A stretch of 55,333 bases of DNA, from positions 1 to 55,333 of the forward strand of contig CBEUVQ010000011.1 of the NCBI GenBank assembly GCA_965546615.1, written 5' to 3'. Positions 41,144 through 48,937 of this stretch are shown here, piece after piece. Each line of letters begins with the position of its first letter. Positions within the stretch are counted from its first letter, which is position 1. The translations under genes were made by a program, and so were the position numbers. Source of the DNA: CBEUVQ01 sp965546615. Lineage in GTDB: Bacteria > Bacillota > Desulfotomaculia > Desulfotomaculales > Desulfohalotomaculaceae. The notes beneath the pieces are model-generated. The model was given only the letters and a program-made list of their open reading frames with translations, did no database searches and had not been told where the DNA came from.

Positions 41144-41174
41144 GACAAAAAAATGGCCGCTTAGCACGGTCATT
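41144..41174 (-). terminator. Hairpin before the membrane protein gene
   Basis: AATGGCCG (41152-41159) pairs with CGGTCATT (41167-41174) with one G-U pair, followed on the minus strand by TTTTTTTGTCG. Confidence 0.65.
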
Positions 41175-41267
41175 TTTCCTTTATAATCATTAAAATTACT
41201 TAATTTTTGTCGTATAAGACATCTTGTGTGTCACATTCTCTTCTTATGTTTCCATACCAAATTTCCC

Positions 41268-41318
41268 CAAATAATATAAAACAAGGCCTGCGCTGTAATA
41301 ACAAGTGCAGGCCTTGTT
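41268..41318 (-). terminator. Strong terminator after the triple-HTH gene
   Basis: AACAAGGCCTGC (41280-41291) and GCAGGCCTTGTT (41307-41318) form a perfect 12-bp stem; TTTATATTATTTG follows on the minus strand. It overlaps the stop codon of the HTH gene. Confidence 0.8.
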
Positions 41319-42444
41319 AATTTGACCAAAAACATTTTTCTTCCATCCTCTTTCTCTTTCCCCCATTCCTTCCCCTACGGTGAGCTGTACCGGCTGTACT
41401 TTTGTTTTGGGCGTCAGTAAATATTTCTTCTATTTGATTGCGCTCCGGTTCATCGGCAGCAGTATCAAGATTTATGCCAACCGCTTCATTATATCTGCTT
41501 GTGTTACTAACTAACGCTGGCATTACCCCCGAAGAAAATTCTGCTGCAAAAAACGGTATGTATACCTCCTCTTCCAGATACCTTTCTGCAACAAGTTTAG
41601 TCTCACTATCCATATTTTCCATTCCCCGCCGTATTTCCGCCCAATATTTTCTCTCTATTTTGTGCTGTAGAAGATTCATCATGTGGCGCATTCCCACATA
41701 CTCAGCATCCTGAGTTAAAACGACCATACTTGCACTTCTGACACCCATACGGGCCATCACATCTGGTGCAGGAAGGCAGCCCTTTTCTTCCGGCGTCAGC
41801 TGATCAATTTTCACCCTGATTTCTTTCATCTGTGTTTTAAGACATTCAACTTCCAGCAGCGTTACCCTTTTATTAATGATTGAATCAACTCTTTCCCGCC
41901 ACGTTAAAAATATTTTTTCCTGCATACTGTTTAGTTCATTTTTAATTCTCGGCCATGTACGAGGTTGATTTTTTAAGTATATCTTTATCACATCATTTCT
42001 GGTTATTTCATGCTTTTTTGCTACTTCCCGAGGCGAATGTCCTTGTTCCAATAAATGCAGCACATCGTTTTCTATTTGAGGAGTAATTTCTACTTTTGGT
42101 TTTACAGCTGGTCTACCTTTTTCTTTATTTGCTTTTAAATCAAGACGCTGGCGGGCCATACCTACAGTTCTTCTGGATATTCCCAGTTCTTCAGCTATTT
42201 CACTATCCGTTTTTCCTTCTTTATGTAATGCTATAAGCTTTTTCTTATCCAAACTGTAGTTTTCTTTTAATCCCAATCGCTTTCTGGCCATTCCCACCGT
42301 CCTACGGCTGACGCCTAAAATCAAAGCAATTTCCGTATCCTTTTTTCCCTGTGTTACAAGTTTCGTTAACCTTGCTTCATCTATTTTGGGTTTCCTGCCT
42401 TTTTTGCCACTTTTGCCATTTTCTAAAATTTCGCTTAAGGACAT
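41317..42444 (-). CDS. Protein with three N-terminal helix-turn-helix units
   Basis: 375 residues. Two near-identical HTH units (DTEIALILGVSRRTVGMARKR at about 35-55 and DSEIAEELGISRRTVGMARQR) are followed by a third (SPREVAKKHEITRNDVIKIYL). The C-terminal 220 residues are helical and charged (WRERVDSIINKRVTLLEVE), without known motif. The repeated domains suggest recognition of repeated DNA sites, as in transposition or origin-binding proteins. It lies between the integrase region and the repressor array. Confidence 0.75.
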   Translation of the reverse strand: MSLSEILENGKSGKKGRKPKIDEARLTKLVTQGKKDTEIALILGVSRRTVGMARKRLGLKENYSLDKKKLIALHKEGKTDSEIAEELGISRRTVGMARQRLDLKANKEKGRPAVKPKVEITPQIENDVLHLLEQGHSPREVAKKHEITRNDVIKIYLKNQPRTWPRIKNELNSMQEKIFLTWRERVDSIINKRVTLLEVECLKTQMKEIRVKIDQLTPEEKGCLPAPDVMARMGVRSASMVVLTQDAEYVGMRHMMNLLQHKIERKYWAEIRRGMENMDSETKLVAERYLEEEVYIPFFAAEFSSGVMPALVSNTSRYNEAVGINLDTAADEPERNQIEEIFTDAQNKSTAGTAHRRGRNGGKRKRMEEKCFWSN

Positions 42445-42512
42445 ACTTCACCCCCGGCTCTTTCACTCTTGAAAATGATAAGAGTGTTTTTAACTAATTA
42501 GATAGTGATTAA

Positions 42513-42674
42513 CTACAAATTATTTTGAGAGCTAATACTTTCTTCATTAAGTTTTGATCCTTCCATGCGCTTTTCTTTAGCCGCCAGCTGCAGCAGGTGT
42601 ACGTAATAATTTATTAAAGCCTTTTCATCCCCAAGATGTTTTACGGTAATTTTGGGTTTAACCTTCTTAGGCAC
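42513..42674 (-). CDS. Small basic/helical protein, 53 residues
   Basis: The frame starts at the GTG at 42674 with AGGGAGGT 7 bases upstream and ends at the TAG at 42513. The peptide (PKKVKPKITVKHLGDEKALI, then YYVHLLQLAAKEKRMEG) is basic then helical. It is too short for many gene finders; no function can be assigned. Confidence 0.55.
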   Translation of the reverse strand: MPKKVKPKITVKHLGDEKALINYYVHLLQLAAKEKRMEGSKLNEESISSQNNL

Positions 42675-42818
42675 TTTTTAAACCTCCCTATTTAAAAATC
42701 CCACAACGTCTCTGCCATTTTTTTCTTGGTGAATGGTATAATAAATTAATTGGTAATTAGACCGTAAAATTATTGCTGGATGCTGTGGAAAAGATAGTGG
42801 TGAGAATTAAACAGCTTT

Positions 42819-43034
42819 TTACACCGCTTTTTTCGGCGGACCTTCTTCCAGTAGTTCCGAAACTGTTACGCCAAGGGCAATGGCTAGTTTTTCCAAAGTT
42901 CGCAACGTAGGACTTTTTTGTTCAGCTTCAATCTTGCTTATTGCAACCTGAGACAAACCAGCAGTTTCAGCAAGGCTTGCTTGGCTCAGTTCACGCTGTT
43001 TCCTTAGTGCTTTAATTTTTTGACCGACTTTCAA
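42819..43034 (-). CDS. XRE-family repressor, module 1 minus arm
   Basis: 71 residues from the TTG at 43034, which has AAGGAGGTG upstream; a longer frame to 43184 lacks support. An HTH_XRE domain (KVGQKIKALRKQRELSQASL, then LSQVAISKIEAEQKSPTLRTL) and the short tail SELLEEGPPKKAV. It is divergent from the plus-strand XRE gene across three palindromic operators. The tail and 3' flank are repeated in module 2. Confidence 0.85.
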   Translation of the reverse strand: MKVGQKIKALRKQRELSQASLAETAGLSQVAISKIEAEQKSPTLRTLEKLAIALGVTVSELLEEGPPKKAV

Positions 43035-43059
43035 TTCATTCACCTCCTTATTATTTATT

Positions 43060-43139
43060 ATAACTATACTTATAAGTATGTCAATACTATAGTTATGAAT
43101 GCTTTTTAAAAAATATGATGTTATAATAACTATAGTTAT
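43060..43139. promoter_or_regulatory. Module 1 operators
   Basis: Three copies of a 14-bp palindrome lie at 43060-43073 (ATAACTATACTTAT), 43083-43096 (AATACTATAGTTAT) and 43126-43139 (ATAACTATAGTTAT, perfect). The offsets are 23 and 43 bp. They overlap the region where both divergent promoters must be, as in lambda-like switches. Confidence 0.75.
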
Positions 43140-43157
43140 ATTTATCGGAGGTCGCCT

Positions 43158-43487
43158 ATGGACGTTTCTTCTCGCATTAAACAACTAAGGGAAAGTGCAG
43201 GACTAAGTAAAAATAAACTTGCTTCTATGTCCGGCATCTCTCAAGCATATATCAGCATGCTAGAGGCAGGCACTAAACAGCCTACAGTAGAAAAATTATC
43301 TGCCATCTGTAACGCCTTAGGTATCACCCTATCCGACTTTTTTGCCGACACCCGGGATGCTGAACCGCTGCCGGCTGAATTGCGTAAGATGCTGAATGTT
43401 GCTTACCGCCTTAATCCCGAGCAACGTGAATTATTACTGAAAGTTATGGAAGAATGGGCAAATTACAATAATCCAAATAAAAAATGA
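43158..43487 (+). CDS. XRE-family repressor, module 1 plus arm
   Basis: 109 residues. The HTH_XRE domain (SRIKQLRESAGLSKNKLASM, ISQAYISMLEAGTKQPTVE) is followed by TLSDFFADT and a C-terminal helix hairpin (LPAELRKMLNVAYRLNPEQRELLLKVMEEW), as in SinR-like proteins. The start is supported by CGGAGG. It is paired head-to-head with the minus-strand XRE gene. Confidence 0.88.
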   Translation: MDVSSRIKQLRESAGLSKNKLASMSGISQAYISMLEAGTKQPTVEKLSAICNALGITLSDFFADTRDAEPLPAELRKMLNVAYRLNPEQRELLLKVMEEWANYNNPNKK

Positions 43488-43603
43488 ATTTAACTGCCAT
43501 TTACAAATTTCCCTAACAACTTACGCCATTTTTTCTAACATTGGGTGATATAATAAATTAATTGACTTTACGGAAAAATGGTGACAGAGAATTAAGCAGC
43601 TTT

Positions 43604-43822
43604 TTACACCGCTTTTTTTGGTGGCCCTTCTTCCAGTAGTTCCGAAACTGTTACACCAAGGGCGGTGGCTAGTTTTCGCAGAGTTTCAATCCCAGGATTA
43701 TTCAAAACACCTTTTTCTATACGAGATATTGAAGACTGCGGAACTTCAGAAACCTCTTCAAGCTGTTGTTGAGACCAGTTTTTAGTTTCGCGTAGTTTTT
43801 GAATTTTTTGACCTAATCTCAC
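43604..43822 (-). CDS. XRE-family repressor, module 2 minus arm
   Basis: 72 residues from the GTG at 43822 (AGGAGG, 8 bases spacing). HTH unit LGQKIQKLRETKNWSQQQLE, VPQSSISRIEKGVLNN. The last 20 residues (ALGVTVSELLEEGPPKKAV) and the 3' flank are the same as in module 1, while the recognition helix differs, so the pair has been duplicated and its specificity changed. Confidence 0.85.
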   Translation of the reverse strand: MRLGQKIQKLRETKNWSQQQLEEVSEVPQSSISRIEKGVLNNPGIETLRKLATALGVTVSELLEEGPPKKAV

Positions 43823-43859
43823 TTGCATCACCTCCTATGCAATTCCCTATAATTATTTT

Positions 43860-43937
43860 ATGCATTTACGCATTATTAGTCAATGCGTTTTTGCATAACT
43901 ACTTTAAAAAAATATAATGTATAATGCAAATATGCAT
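43860..43937. promoter_or_regulatory. Module 2 operators
   Basis: Three ATGC-N6-GCAT palindromes: 43860-43873 (ATGCATTTACGCAT), 43883-43896 (ATGCGTTTTTGCAT) and 43924-43937 (ATGCAAATATGCAT). The offsets are 23 and 41 bp, nearly the same spacing as module 1, but the sequence is different. Confidence 0.8.
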
Positions 43938-43963
43938 ATTTTTACCTAAAGGAATGATTTTCA

Positions 43964-44293
43964 ATGAACCTTGGCCTTAAAATTAAAACCGTTCGCACTC
44001 AGCAAAACATTAGCATGAACACGTTGGCCAAGCGCGCTAATATTGCACAAAGTACATTAAGCCGCATCGAATCTGGCAATCAAATGCCAACATTCGACGT
44101 TTTAGAAAAAATAATCGATGGCCTCGGATATACCCTATCCGACTTCTTTGCCGACACCCAGGAGACTGAGCTGCTGCCGGCAGAGATAAGACAAGCTGTA
44201 GATTTATTACAGCAGCTGCCGGACTCCCACCGCGAAACCTTTATCGAACTGCTGGAGGCCCTGGTGGAAAAAAATAAAGCGAAAGAAAAATAG
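43964..44293 (+). CDS. XRE-family repressor, module 2 plus arm
   Basis: 109 residues, the same length as the module 1 plus protein, with HTH LKIKTVRTQQNISMNTLAKR, IAQSTLSRIESGNQMPTFD, the shared TLSDFFADT linker and a C-terminal helix pair (LLPAEIRQAVDLLQQLPDSHRETFIELLEAL). A ribosome site AAAGGAA precedes the ATG. Clear paralogue of the gene at 43158. Confidence 0.88.
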   Translation: MNLGLKIKTVRTQQNISMNTLAKRANIAQSTLSRIESGNQMPTFDVLEKIIDGLGYTLSDFFADTQETELLPAEIRQAVDLLQQLPDSHRETFIELLEALVEKNKAKEK

Positions 44294-44365
44294 TCTCAGA
44301 AGAGCGAGCTAATCTCTCGACATGCTTAACAATTTGGCTGTTTTTTTGAATGCCTTAAATCCTCT

Positions 44366-44605
44366 TTAACCAGGAATTGCAGTTGGCAAGTTTGCACGCA
44401 TTTTGCGAGCATCATTGCCAAAAAAAATTCTTTCAACTGGCACTCCAAAAAATTGAGCTATTTTTGTAGCATTCGATAGCGACGGTGTTCTTTCTCCTAA
44501 TTCATACATCGCTATAGTACTAGGCTTTAAACCAACAGCTTTAGCTAATTCCCGCTGTGATAACCCTTTTTCTGTTCTTAAATCAGCTATAGTTTTTTTA
44601 TTCAT
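44366..44605 (-). CDS. XRE-family repressor, module 3 minus arm
   Basis: 79 residues from the ATG at 44605. The HTH domain (KTIADLRTEKGLSQRELAKA, LKPSTIAMYELGERTPSLS) is followed by a short tail (FGVPVERIFFGNDARK). It is Cro-like in size, and divergent from the larger plus-strand repressor. Sequence similarity to the first two modules is lower. Confidence 0.85.
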   Translation of the reverse strand: MNKKTIADLRTEKGLSQRELAKAVGLKPSTIAMYELGERTPSLSNATKIAQFFGVPVERIFFGNDARKMRANLPTAIPG

Positions 44606-44620
44606 ATACAACACCTTTTA

Positions 44621-44741
44621 CTCGCGAAATGTGAGCCGTTTTTGTTTATATAATAAACACACTTCGTGAGCATGTCAAGTAATTTTATATATATTATTCA
44701 CTTTTTGTAAGCAAATATTTTTTATGCTCACACATGGTGAT
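44621..44741. promoter_or_regulatory. Module 3 operator-like sites
   Basis: Related 15-bp sites at 44621-44635 (CTCGCGAAATGTGAG), 44656-44670 (reverse of CTCACGAAGTGTGTT), 44697-44711 (reverse of CTTACAAAAAGTGAA) and 44727-44741 (CTCACACATGGTGAT). They are less regular than in modules 1 and 2. Confidence 0.5.
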
Positions 44742-44765
44742 AATATAAGGTTGGGGGTACTTAAT

Positions 44766-45185
44766 ATGAGTTTTGGAAAGAGACTGAAATTATTACGAGA
44801 GCAAAAGAATTTAAGTCAAAGGGACTTAGCAAAAATTCTTAATATGGCACCCAGCACTTTGGCAATGTACGAAGTTGATAAAAGAGAACCAGATTTTAGT
44901 ACTATTAAAAAGCTAGCAGATTTTTTCAATGTTACTACTGATTATCTATTAGGCCGGACTGATATTTGCAATGCAAACAAAGCAGACGAAGATGCTAATA
45001 TAGATGATCAGCTCCAACCTAAAGAACTGGAAAAGATTTTAAAAGAAGCAAATATAATGTTTGACGGTACACCTCTTGATGAAAATGATAGAGAAGATAT
45101 ACTTGACTTTTTAAGAATAGCAATGCGAACAATAAAAAAACGTAAGCAGCATGGGGAAAAGACTACTGATGACAATCATCACTAG
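44766..45185 (+). CDS. ImmR-like XRE repressor
   Basis: 139 residues from the ATG at 44766 (GGGGGT upstream). HTH domain FGKRLKLLREQKNLSQRDLA, MAPSTLAMYEVDKREPDFS, then TDYLLGRTD, and an acidic C-terminal region. It lies directly upstream of an ImmA/IrrE-type metallopeptidase gene, the order seen in ICEBs1-type immunity operons, where ImmA cleaves ImmR to induce excision and transfer. Confidence 0.85.
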   Translation: MSFGKRLKLLREQKNLSQRDLAKILNMAPSTLAMYEVDKREPDFSTIKKLADFFNVTTDYLLGRTDICNANKADEDANIDDQLQPKELEKILKEANIMFDGTPLDENDREDILDFLRIAMRTIKKRKQHGEKTTDDNHH

Positions 45186-45234
45186 TCTTTTGTTTTATAT
45201 CGGCAATGTTTATTAACTAACATAGGTGATGTTA

Positions 45235-45654
45235 ATGAACTGGATAACCAAAGAAGTAAGAAATTTAATTAAAAAATATGATACTACCGATCCTTTTGAG
45301 TTAGCTGATTATCTTAACTATATTGTTATCCCTTACCCGTTTAAAAGTATCAGGGGAATGCTTCTGGTCGTAGATGGGACAACCTGTATAGGTGTTAATT
45401 CGTCCCTCTCACGCAAGCTGCAGGGACTGGTAGTGCTGCATGAAATAGGCCACCGGCTGCTCCATCCAGGCATGAATTACTTTATGCTTATTGAAAACAC
45501 TTTATTTCCGGCCGGTAAATTTGAACATCAGGCAAACCGCTTCGTAGCTGAATTATTGCTTGGTGAAAGGCAGCCGTATGCCGGAGAAACAATATACGAA
45601 TTTGCAGCCAGATATGAAGTACCGGTGGAGGTGGTTAAGACATTGGTAAAATAA
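45235..45654 (+). CDS. ImmA/IrrE-type metallopeptidase
   Basis: 139 residues with the zinc motif VVLHEIGHRLLHPG (H69, E70, H73) and the downstream acidic residues in FEHQANRFVAELLLGE. This family cleaves XRE repressors such as ImmR, linking signals to element induction. The ATG at 45235 is preferred; an upstream GTG at 45226 is in frame. It follows the ImmR-like gene by 49 bp and is followed by a very short frame (45655-45705) that looks like a remnant. Confidence 0.9.
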   Translation: MNWITKEVRNLIKKYDTTDPFELADYLNYIVIPYPFKSIRGMLLVVDGTTCIGVNSSLSRKLQGLVVLHEIGHRLLHPGMNYFMLIENTLFPAGKFEHQANRFVAELLLGERQPYAGETIYEFAARYEVPVEVVKTLVK

Positions 45655-45739
45655 TGAGTAAAGTGCAGGATATAATAGATGAGGCCATATGTTACTTTTT
45701 TTGATGATTCAGGTAATTTAAATTCTCAGGAGGAAAAAC

Positions 45740-47749
45740 ATGGAAGGTAAAAAAATAAATGATTACTATGTAGAAAGATTTTTAGGTCAAGGTACTTATG
45801 GTCAAACATATAAGGTATCAAAAAACGATCGTACCTACGCAATGAAACTTTTTAAAAATGAGCATTTAATTGACGATAAAGATCATAAAAGAGTTGATAG
45901 AGAAATTAATGCATTAAAAACTGTAAATCACCCCAATGTAGTTAAATATGTTGATAGCGGAGAAGCAGTAATTGGTATAAATACCCATAAATATTTAGTT
46001 ATGGAATACATTGAAGGAAACACCCTGGACAAGTTAATAAAAAAGCACAAGCACCTTACAGTAAAACAAGCCCAAAATATTGGACTGCAAGTTCTTTCCG
46101 GACTTAAAGCTATTCACGAATGCAACATTTACCATCGAGACCTTAAACCAGCAAATATAATTATTACATCACTAGGAGAAGCTATAATATTAGATTTTGG
46201 AATGGCTAAATTAATAAATGCTAGTTCTCTCACAACTACCGGAGTAACCATGGGTACTTATGCATATATGTCTCCCGAACAACTGGTTGATGCAAAACAT
46301 ATTGACTACCGTAGCGATTTATATTCATTTGGAGCAATACTTTTTCACATGTTAACTGGCCGTCTTCCGCTAGAATTTAACTCTTTGTCAGAGGCTTATC
46401 ATAAAATAGTAAAAGAAGCTCCTCCTTTTGCCAGCCAGTTTAATCCAGATATACCAAACAAGTTAGATAACTTTATAGCAACACTATTAGAAAAAGAAAC
46501 ATTTGCTCGCAACTACACTATTGATGAAGCATATAATTTACTTGAGAATCTAGATGAGAAAAAAATAAAACTCCCCAAAATAGATTTAAGCCCTAAATTA
46601 CTTCCACGATTACTTCACAACGAACGCACTCTTATTGAAAGATTTAGTTCAGAATATAAATTGGATGGTATAGTTTTTCCAGCTAATTTTATACCAAAAT
46701 ACGAAGCTGTTTATGACTATATAAATAACCAAGGTGGACATACAATAATTGATCCAGTAGTGTATCGTTTGGCTTATTCAAAATTTTCAGATACAAAATC
46801 TTTAGTTAATCTTCCTTACGTAATTGACCGTTATAACAAAGAAAAACCTTCTGATTTTAAAACTGTTTCTGCCTGTCAAAAAAGGGCACATAAAAGCTTA
46901 GAATGGCAATTAACTAAAAATCCTTCTGTATTACTAGCTCCATTTCATTACCTAGATAGTCTTAAAAGTGAATGGTTAGCAGTCGACTTTAAAATATTTA
47001 ATGAATGTCGTCGATATTTATCTAAAAACAGCATACTAAAAAGACTTTATGCAGGTATATGTATTGATATAGAAAGTGTAGCAGATAAAGACAGCAGAAA
47101 AGACCTTGTTAACTATTTTACTAAATTCAACTGTGACGGTTATTTTATAATGCTAAATATTGATCTTAATTCAACTATCAAGTCACATTATTACGCTTTC
47201 GCTACTATTATAAAAATGTTATCAACGAAGGGAAAACCAATAATTTTATCCAGGATTAATGATTTCGGTATTGGCTTATTAGGTTTAGGAGCAACAGCAA
47301 TTTCCTCTGGAATTGGATACATAGAAAGTTTTGACGAATCAATTTTAAGTGTTCAGAACAAAGGATATAACATTAAGGCAAAATATTATATACCAGAATT
47401 ACTTACTTCCTTTTCCGAAACAGTACTCAAGGATATATTTGACACAGATTATGGACGACAATTTTTATGTACATGCCCTTACTGTAATAAACACTCAGAT
47501 ATTAACTATTTGTTTAATAAAAGCAATCAAAAATACCATTATCTTTATAAAAAATATGAACAAATTAGTATTTTGAGATCCCTAGAACCTAATAAAAGAC
47601 TTGAATGGTTTCTAAATAAAATTAAGGAAGCTGACAAGCATTGTCGTAGATTAAAGAAAGAAGGTATTAAAATTAATTATGAGCATTTTAATGTGTGGTA
47701 TGACGCATTATACAACGCAAGCAAAGTTAAGTTCAGTTTTGTAGGATAA
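45740..47749 (+). CDS. Ser/Thr protein kinase fused to a C-terminal CxCxxC domain
   Basis: 669 residues. The Hanks kinase is complete: GQGTYGQTYKV (16-26), K36, HRDLKPAN (132-139), DFG (152-154), GTYAYMSPE (172-180). No membrane helix or PASTA repeats follow. The C-terminal 380 residues alternate strands and helices like a TIM barrel (GICIDIES, GYFIMLNIDL, GKPIILSRIND) and end in CTCPYC (577-582) plus aromatic helices, which resembles the zinc site of tRNA-guanine transglycosylases. The fusion is unusual. Base composition is more AT-rich than its neighbours, which suggests recent transfer. Confidence 0.82.
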   Translation: MEGKKINDYYVERFLGQGTYGQTYKVSKNDRTYAMKLFKNEHLIDDKDHKRVDREINALKTVNHPNVVKYVDSGEAVIGINTHKYLVMEYIEGNTLDKLIKKHKHLTVKQAQNIGLQVLSGLKAIHECNIYHRDLKPANIIITSLGEAIILDFGMAKLINASSLTTTGVTMGTYAYMSPEQLVDAKHIDYRSDLYSFGAILFHMLTGRLPLEFNSLSEAYHKIVKEAPPFASQFNPDIPNKLDNFIATLLEKETFARNYTIDEAYNLLENLDEKKIKLPKIDLSPKLLPRLLHNERTLIERFSSEYKLDGIVFPANFIPKYEAVYDYINNQGGHTIIDPVVYRLAYSKFSDTKSLVNLPYVIDRYNKEKPSDFKTVSACQKRAHKSLEWQLTKNPSVLLAPFHYLDSLKSEWLAVDFKIFNECRRYLSKNSILKRLYAGICIDIESVADKDSRKDLVNYFTKFNCDGYFIMLNIDLNSTIKSHYYAFATIIKMLSTKGKPIILSRINDFGIGLLGLGATAISSGIGYIESFDESILSVQNKGYNIKAKYYIPELLTSFSETVLKDIFDTDYGRQFLCTCPYCNKHSDINYLFNKSNQKYHYLYKKYEQISILRSLEPNKRLEWFLNKIKEADKHCRRLKKEGIKINYEHFNVWYDALYNASKVKFSFVG

Positions 47750-48409
47750 GTGATACTCTCCATTAAGTATTAATGAAAATATTTTTTCATTAGCTAGCAG
47801 GAACATATGTTTATCTTTTGGGGTTGACGTCTTAGCATAATATTCAAGATCAACCCCTTTTTCATCAACTGACAATAGTCCGATATTATCTCTAAGAAGA
47901 ATTTCTTCTCTAACTCTATGCTTAAAATCTTTATCAATAGCTAAATATGACTGGTGAGCAAAATGAAGGTACCGCCTTGCCTGCATGTATCCGGCTTTCC
48001 AATCTTTTAATTTTGCTTCTATTGCAATGATCTCTGAAACTAATGGTCGGTAATTAAAACGCAAAGAATATACTTCTTTATCTATTTCTTTTACAAATCC
48101 ATTATTTATAAGACGTTTTAAAATGTTGTATTTTAGGTTTCTCTTATTGAAGTATAATTGATCCATCATTGTTGAAAGGTCAGATTTTTTATTTAGGCAT
48201 AAAAAATCAATTACTCTTATACTATTTTTATCTTTTATAATTGAGTGAGGACCATTTTTTACTCTTTCCTCAAAAACCTCTTTATTTATATTACAGTAAA
48301 TTACATCTGCAATACCATACCCTACCCCAAACTCAAAAAAGCAAGGTATATCATCATAAAAAGAAAAACTTAAAAATTTTTTTACCATTTTTTCTTCCGT
48401 GGTAAACAT
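47708..48409 (-). CDS. PD-(D/E)xK-like nuclease with winged-helix part
   Basis: I choose the ATG at 48409 (GGAGAG upstream), 233 residues; an in-frame ATG at 48484 is the alternative. D35 (GYGIADVIYCN) and E131-A-K133 (IIAIEAKLKDWKAGYMQARRY) give the D...ExK spacing of restriction-like folds, with a conserved QARRYLHFAHQSYL helix. The middle (LNKKSDLSTMMDQLYF... LKRLINNGF) looks like a DNA-binding winged helix. It is convergent with the kinase gene, overlapping by 42 bp. Confidence 0.7.
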   Translation of the reverse strand: MFTTEEKMVKKFLSFSFYDDIPCFFEFGVGYGIADVIYCNINKEVFEERVKNGPHSIIKDKNSIRVIDFLCLNKKSDLSTMMDQLYFNKRNLKYNILKRLINNGFVKEIDKEVYSLRFNYRPLVSEIIAIEAKLKDWKAGYMQARRYLHFAHQSYLAIDKDFKHRVREEILLRDNIGLLSVDEKGVDLEYYAKTSTPKDKHMFLLANEKIFSLILNGEYHLSYKTELNFACVV

Positions 48410-48589
48410 AACAGAAATCTCTCCATTAAAACATTTTAAGAATGTTATAATTATATAGTGATAACTCTCAAAAAGCAAAACCAATTTATTGCGATATAAT
48501 TATTGGCACTAAAAAATTACCACGTTATACTATTATTACTATATCATCTTAAAAAATTGCACCTCATTTTCAGTTCACTTAACTTATTT

Positions 48590-48846
48590 TGTCTATACAA
48601 AAGTTGACCAGTCCCGATTTTATTGTGGTAAACTGACAGATAATTCTGCCTAAATGTTGCTGTTAGCATTATTCTTCGTTAGGTACCAGCTTTTGCTGAA
48701 TCGTTTCCCATAAGCGATAGCTTTCGCCGTTCATTAAGTGAATATCAGCTCTGTGAGTCAAACGGTCAACTAAGGCTTCGGTCATGCGAATATCGCCAAT
48801 TACCTCTGTCCACTTTTCGATTCCAGGTTAGTGGTAACTATGAAAA
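48590..48846 (-). mobile_element. IS21-family relic: istB 3' end and terminal repeat
   Basis: On the minus strand 48669-48840 encodes the C-terminal half of an IstB ATPase (KWTEVIGDIRMTEALVDRLT, NGESYRLWETIQQKL), but a one-base deletion breaks the frame at the VTTNLE segment. Downstream to 48590 lie IS21-like ends beginning TGTCTATACAAAAGTTGACC. The rest of the element is missing, replaced by the serine recombinase gene region. The remaining 48410-48589 shows no gene. Confidence 0.75.
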
Positions 48847-48937
48847 AATTCCCTTCCAAATAAACAAATGTTCTGTTTTTATCGAAAGTCTGGTATTATT
48901 TTAATATACAGATTTATTATTCTGGTAGGTGGCCCAA

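Noticed and set aside
43035..43184. N-terminal extension of the module 1 minus-strand repressor
   Set aside because: The extra residues would run through the operators and into the divergent gene; the TTG at 43034 has AAGGAGGTG.
45655..45705. 16-codon frame overlapping the end of the ImmA-like gene
   Set aside because: Too short and without its own support; could be a remnant of a longer gene.
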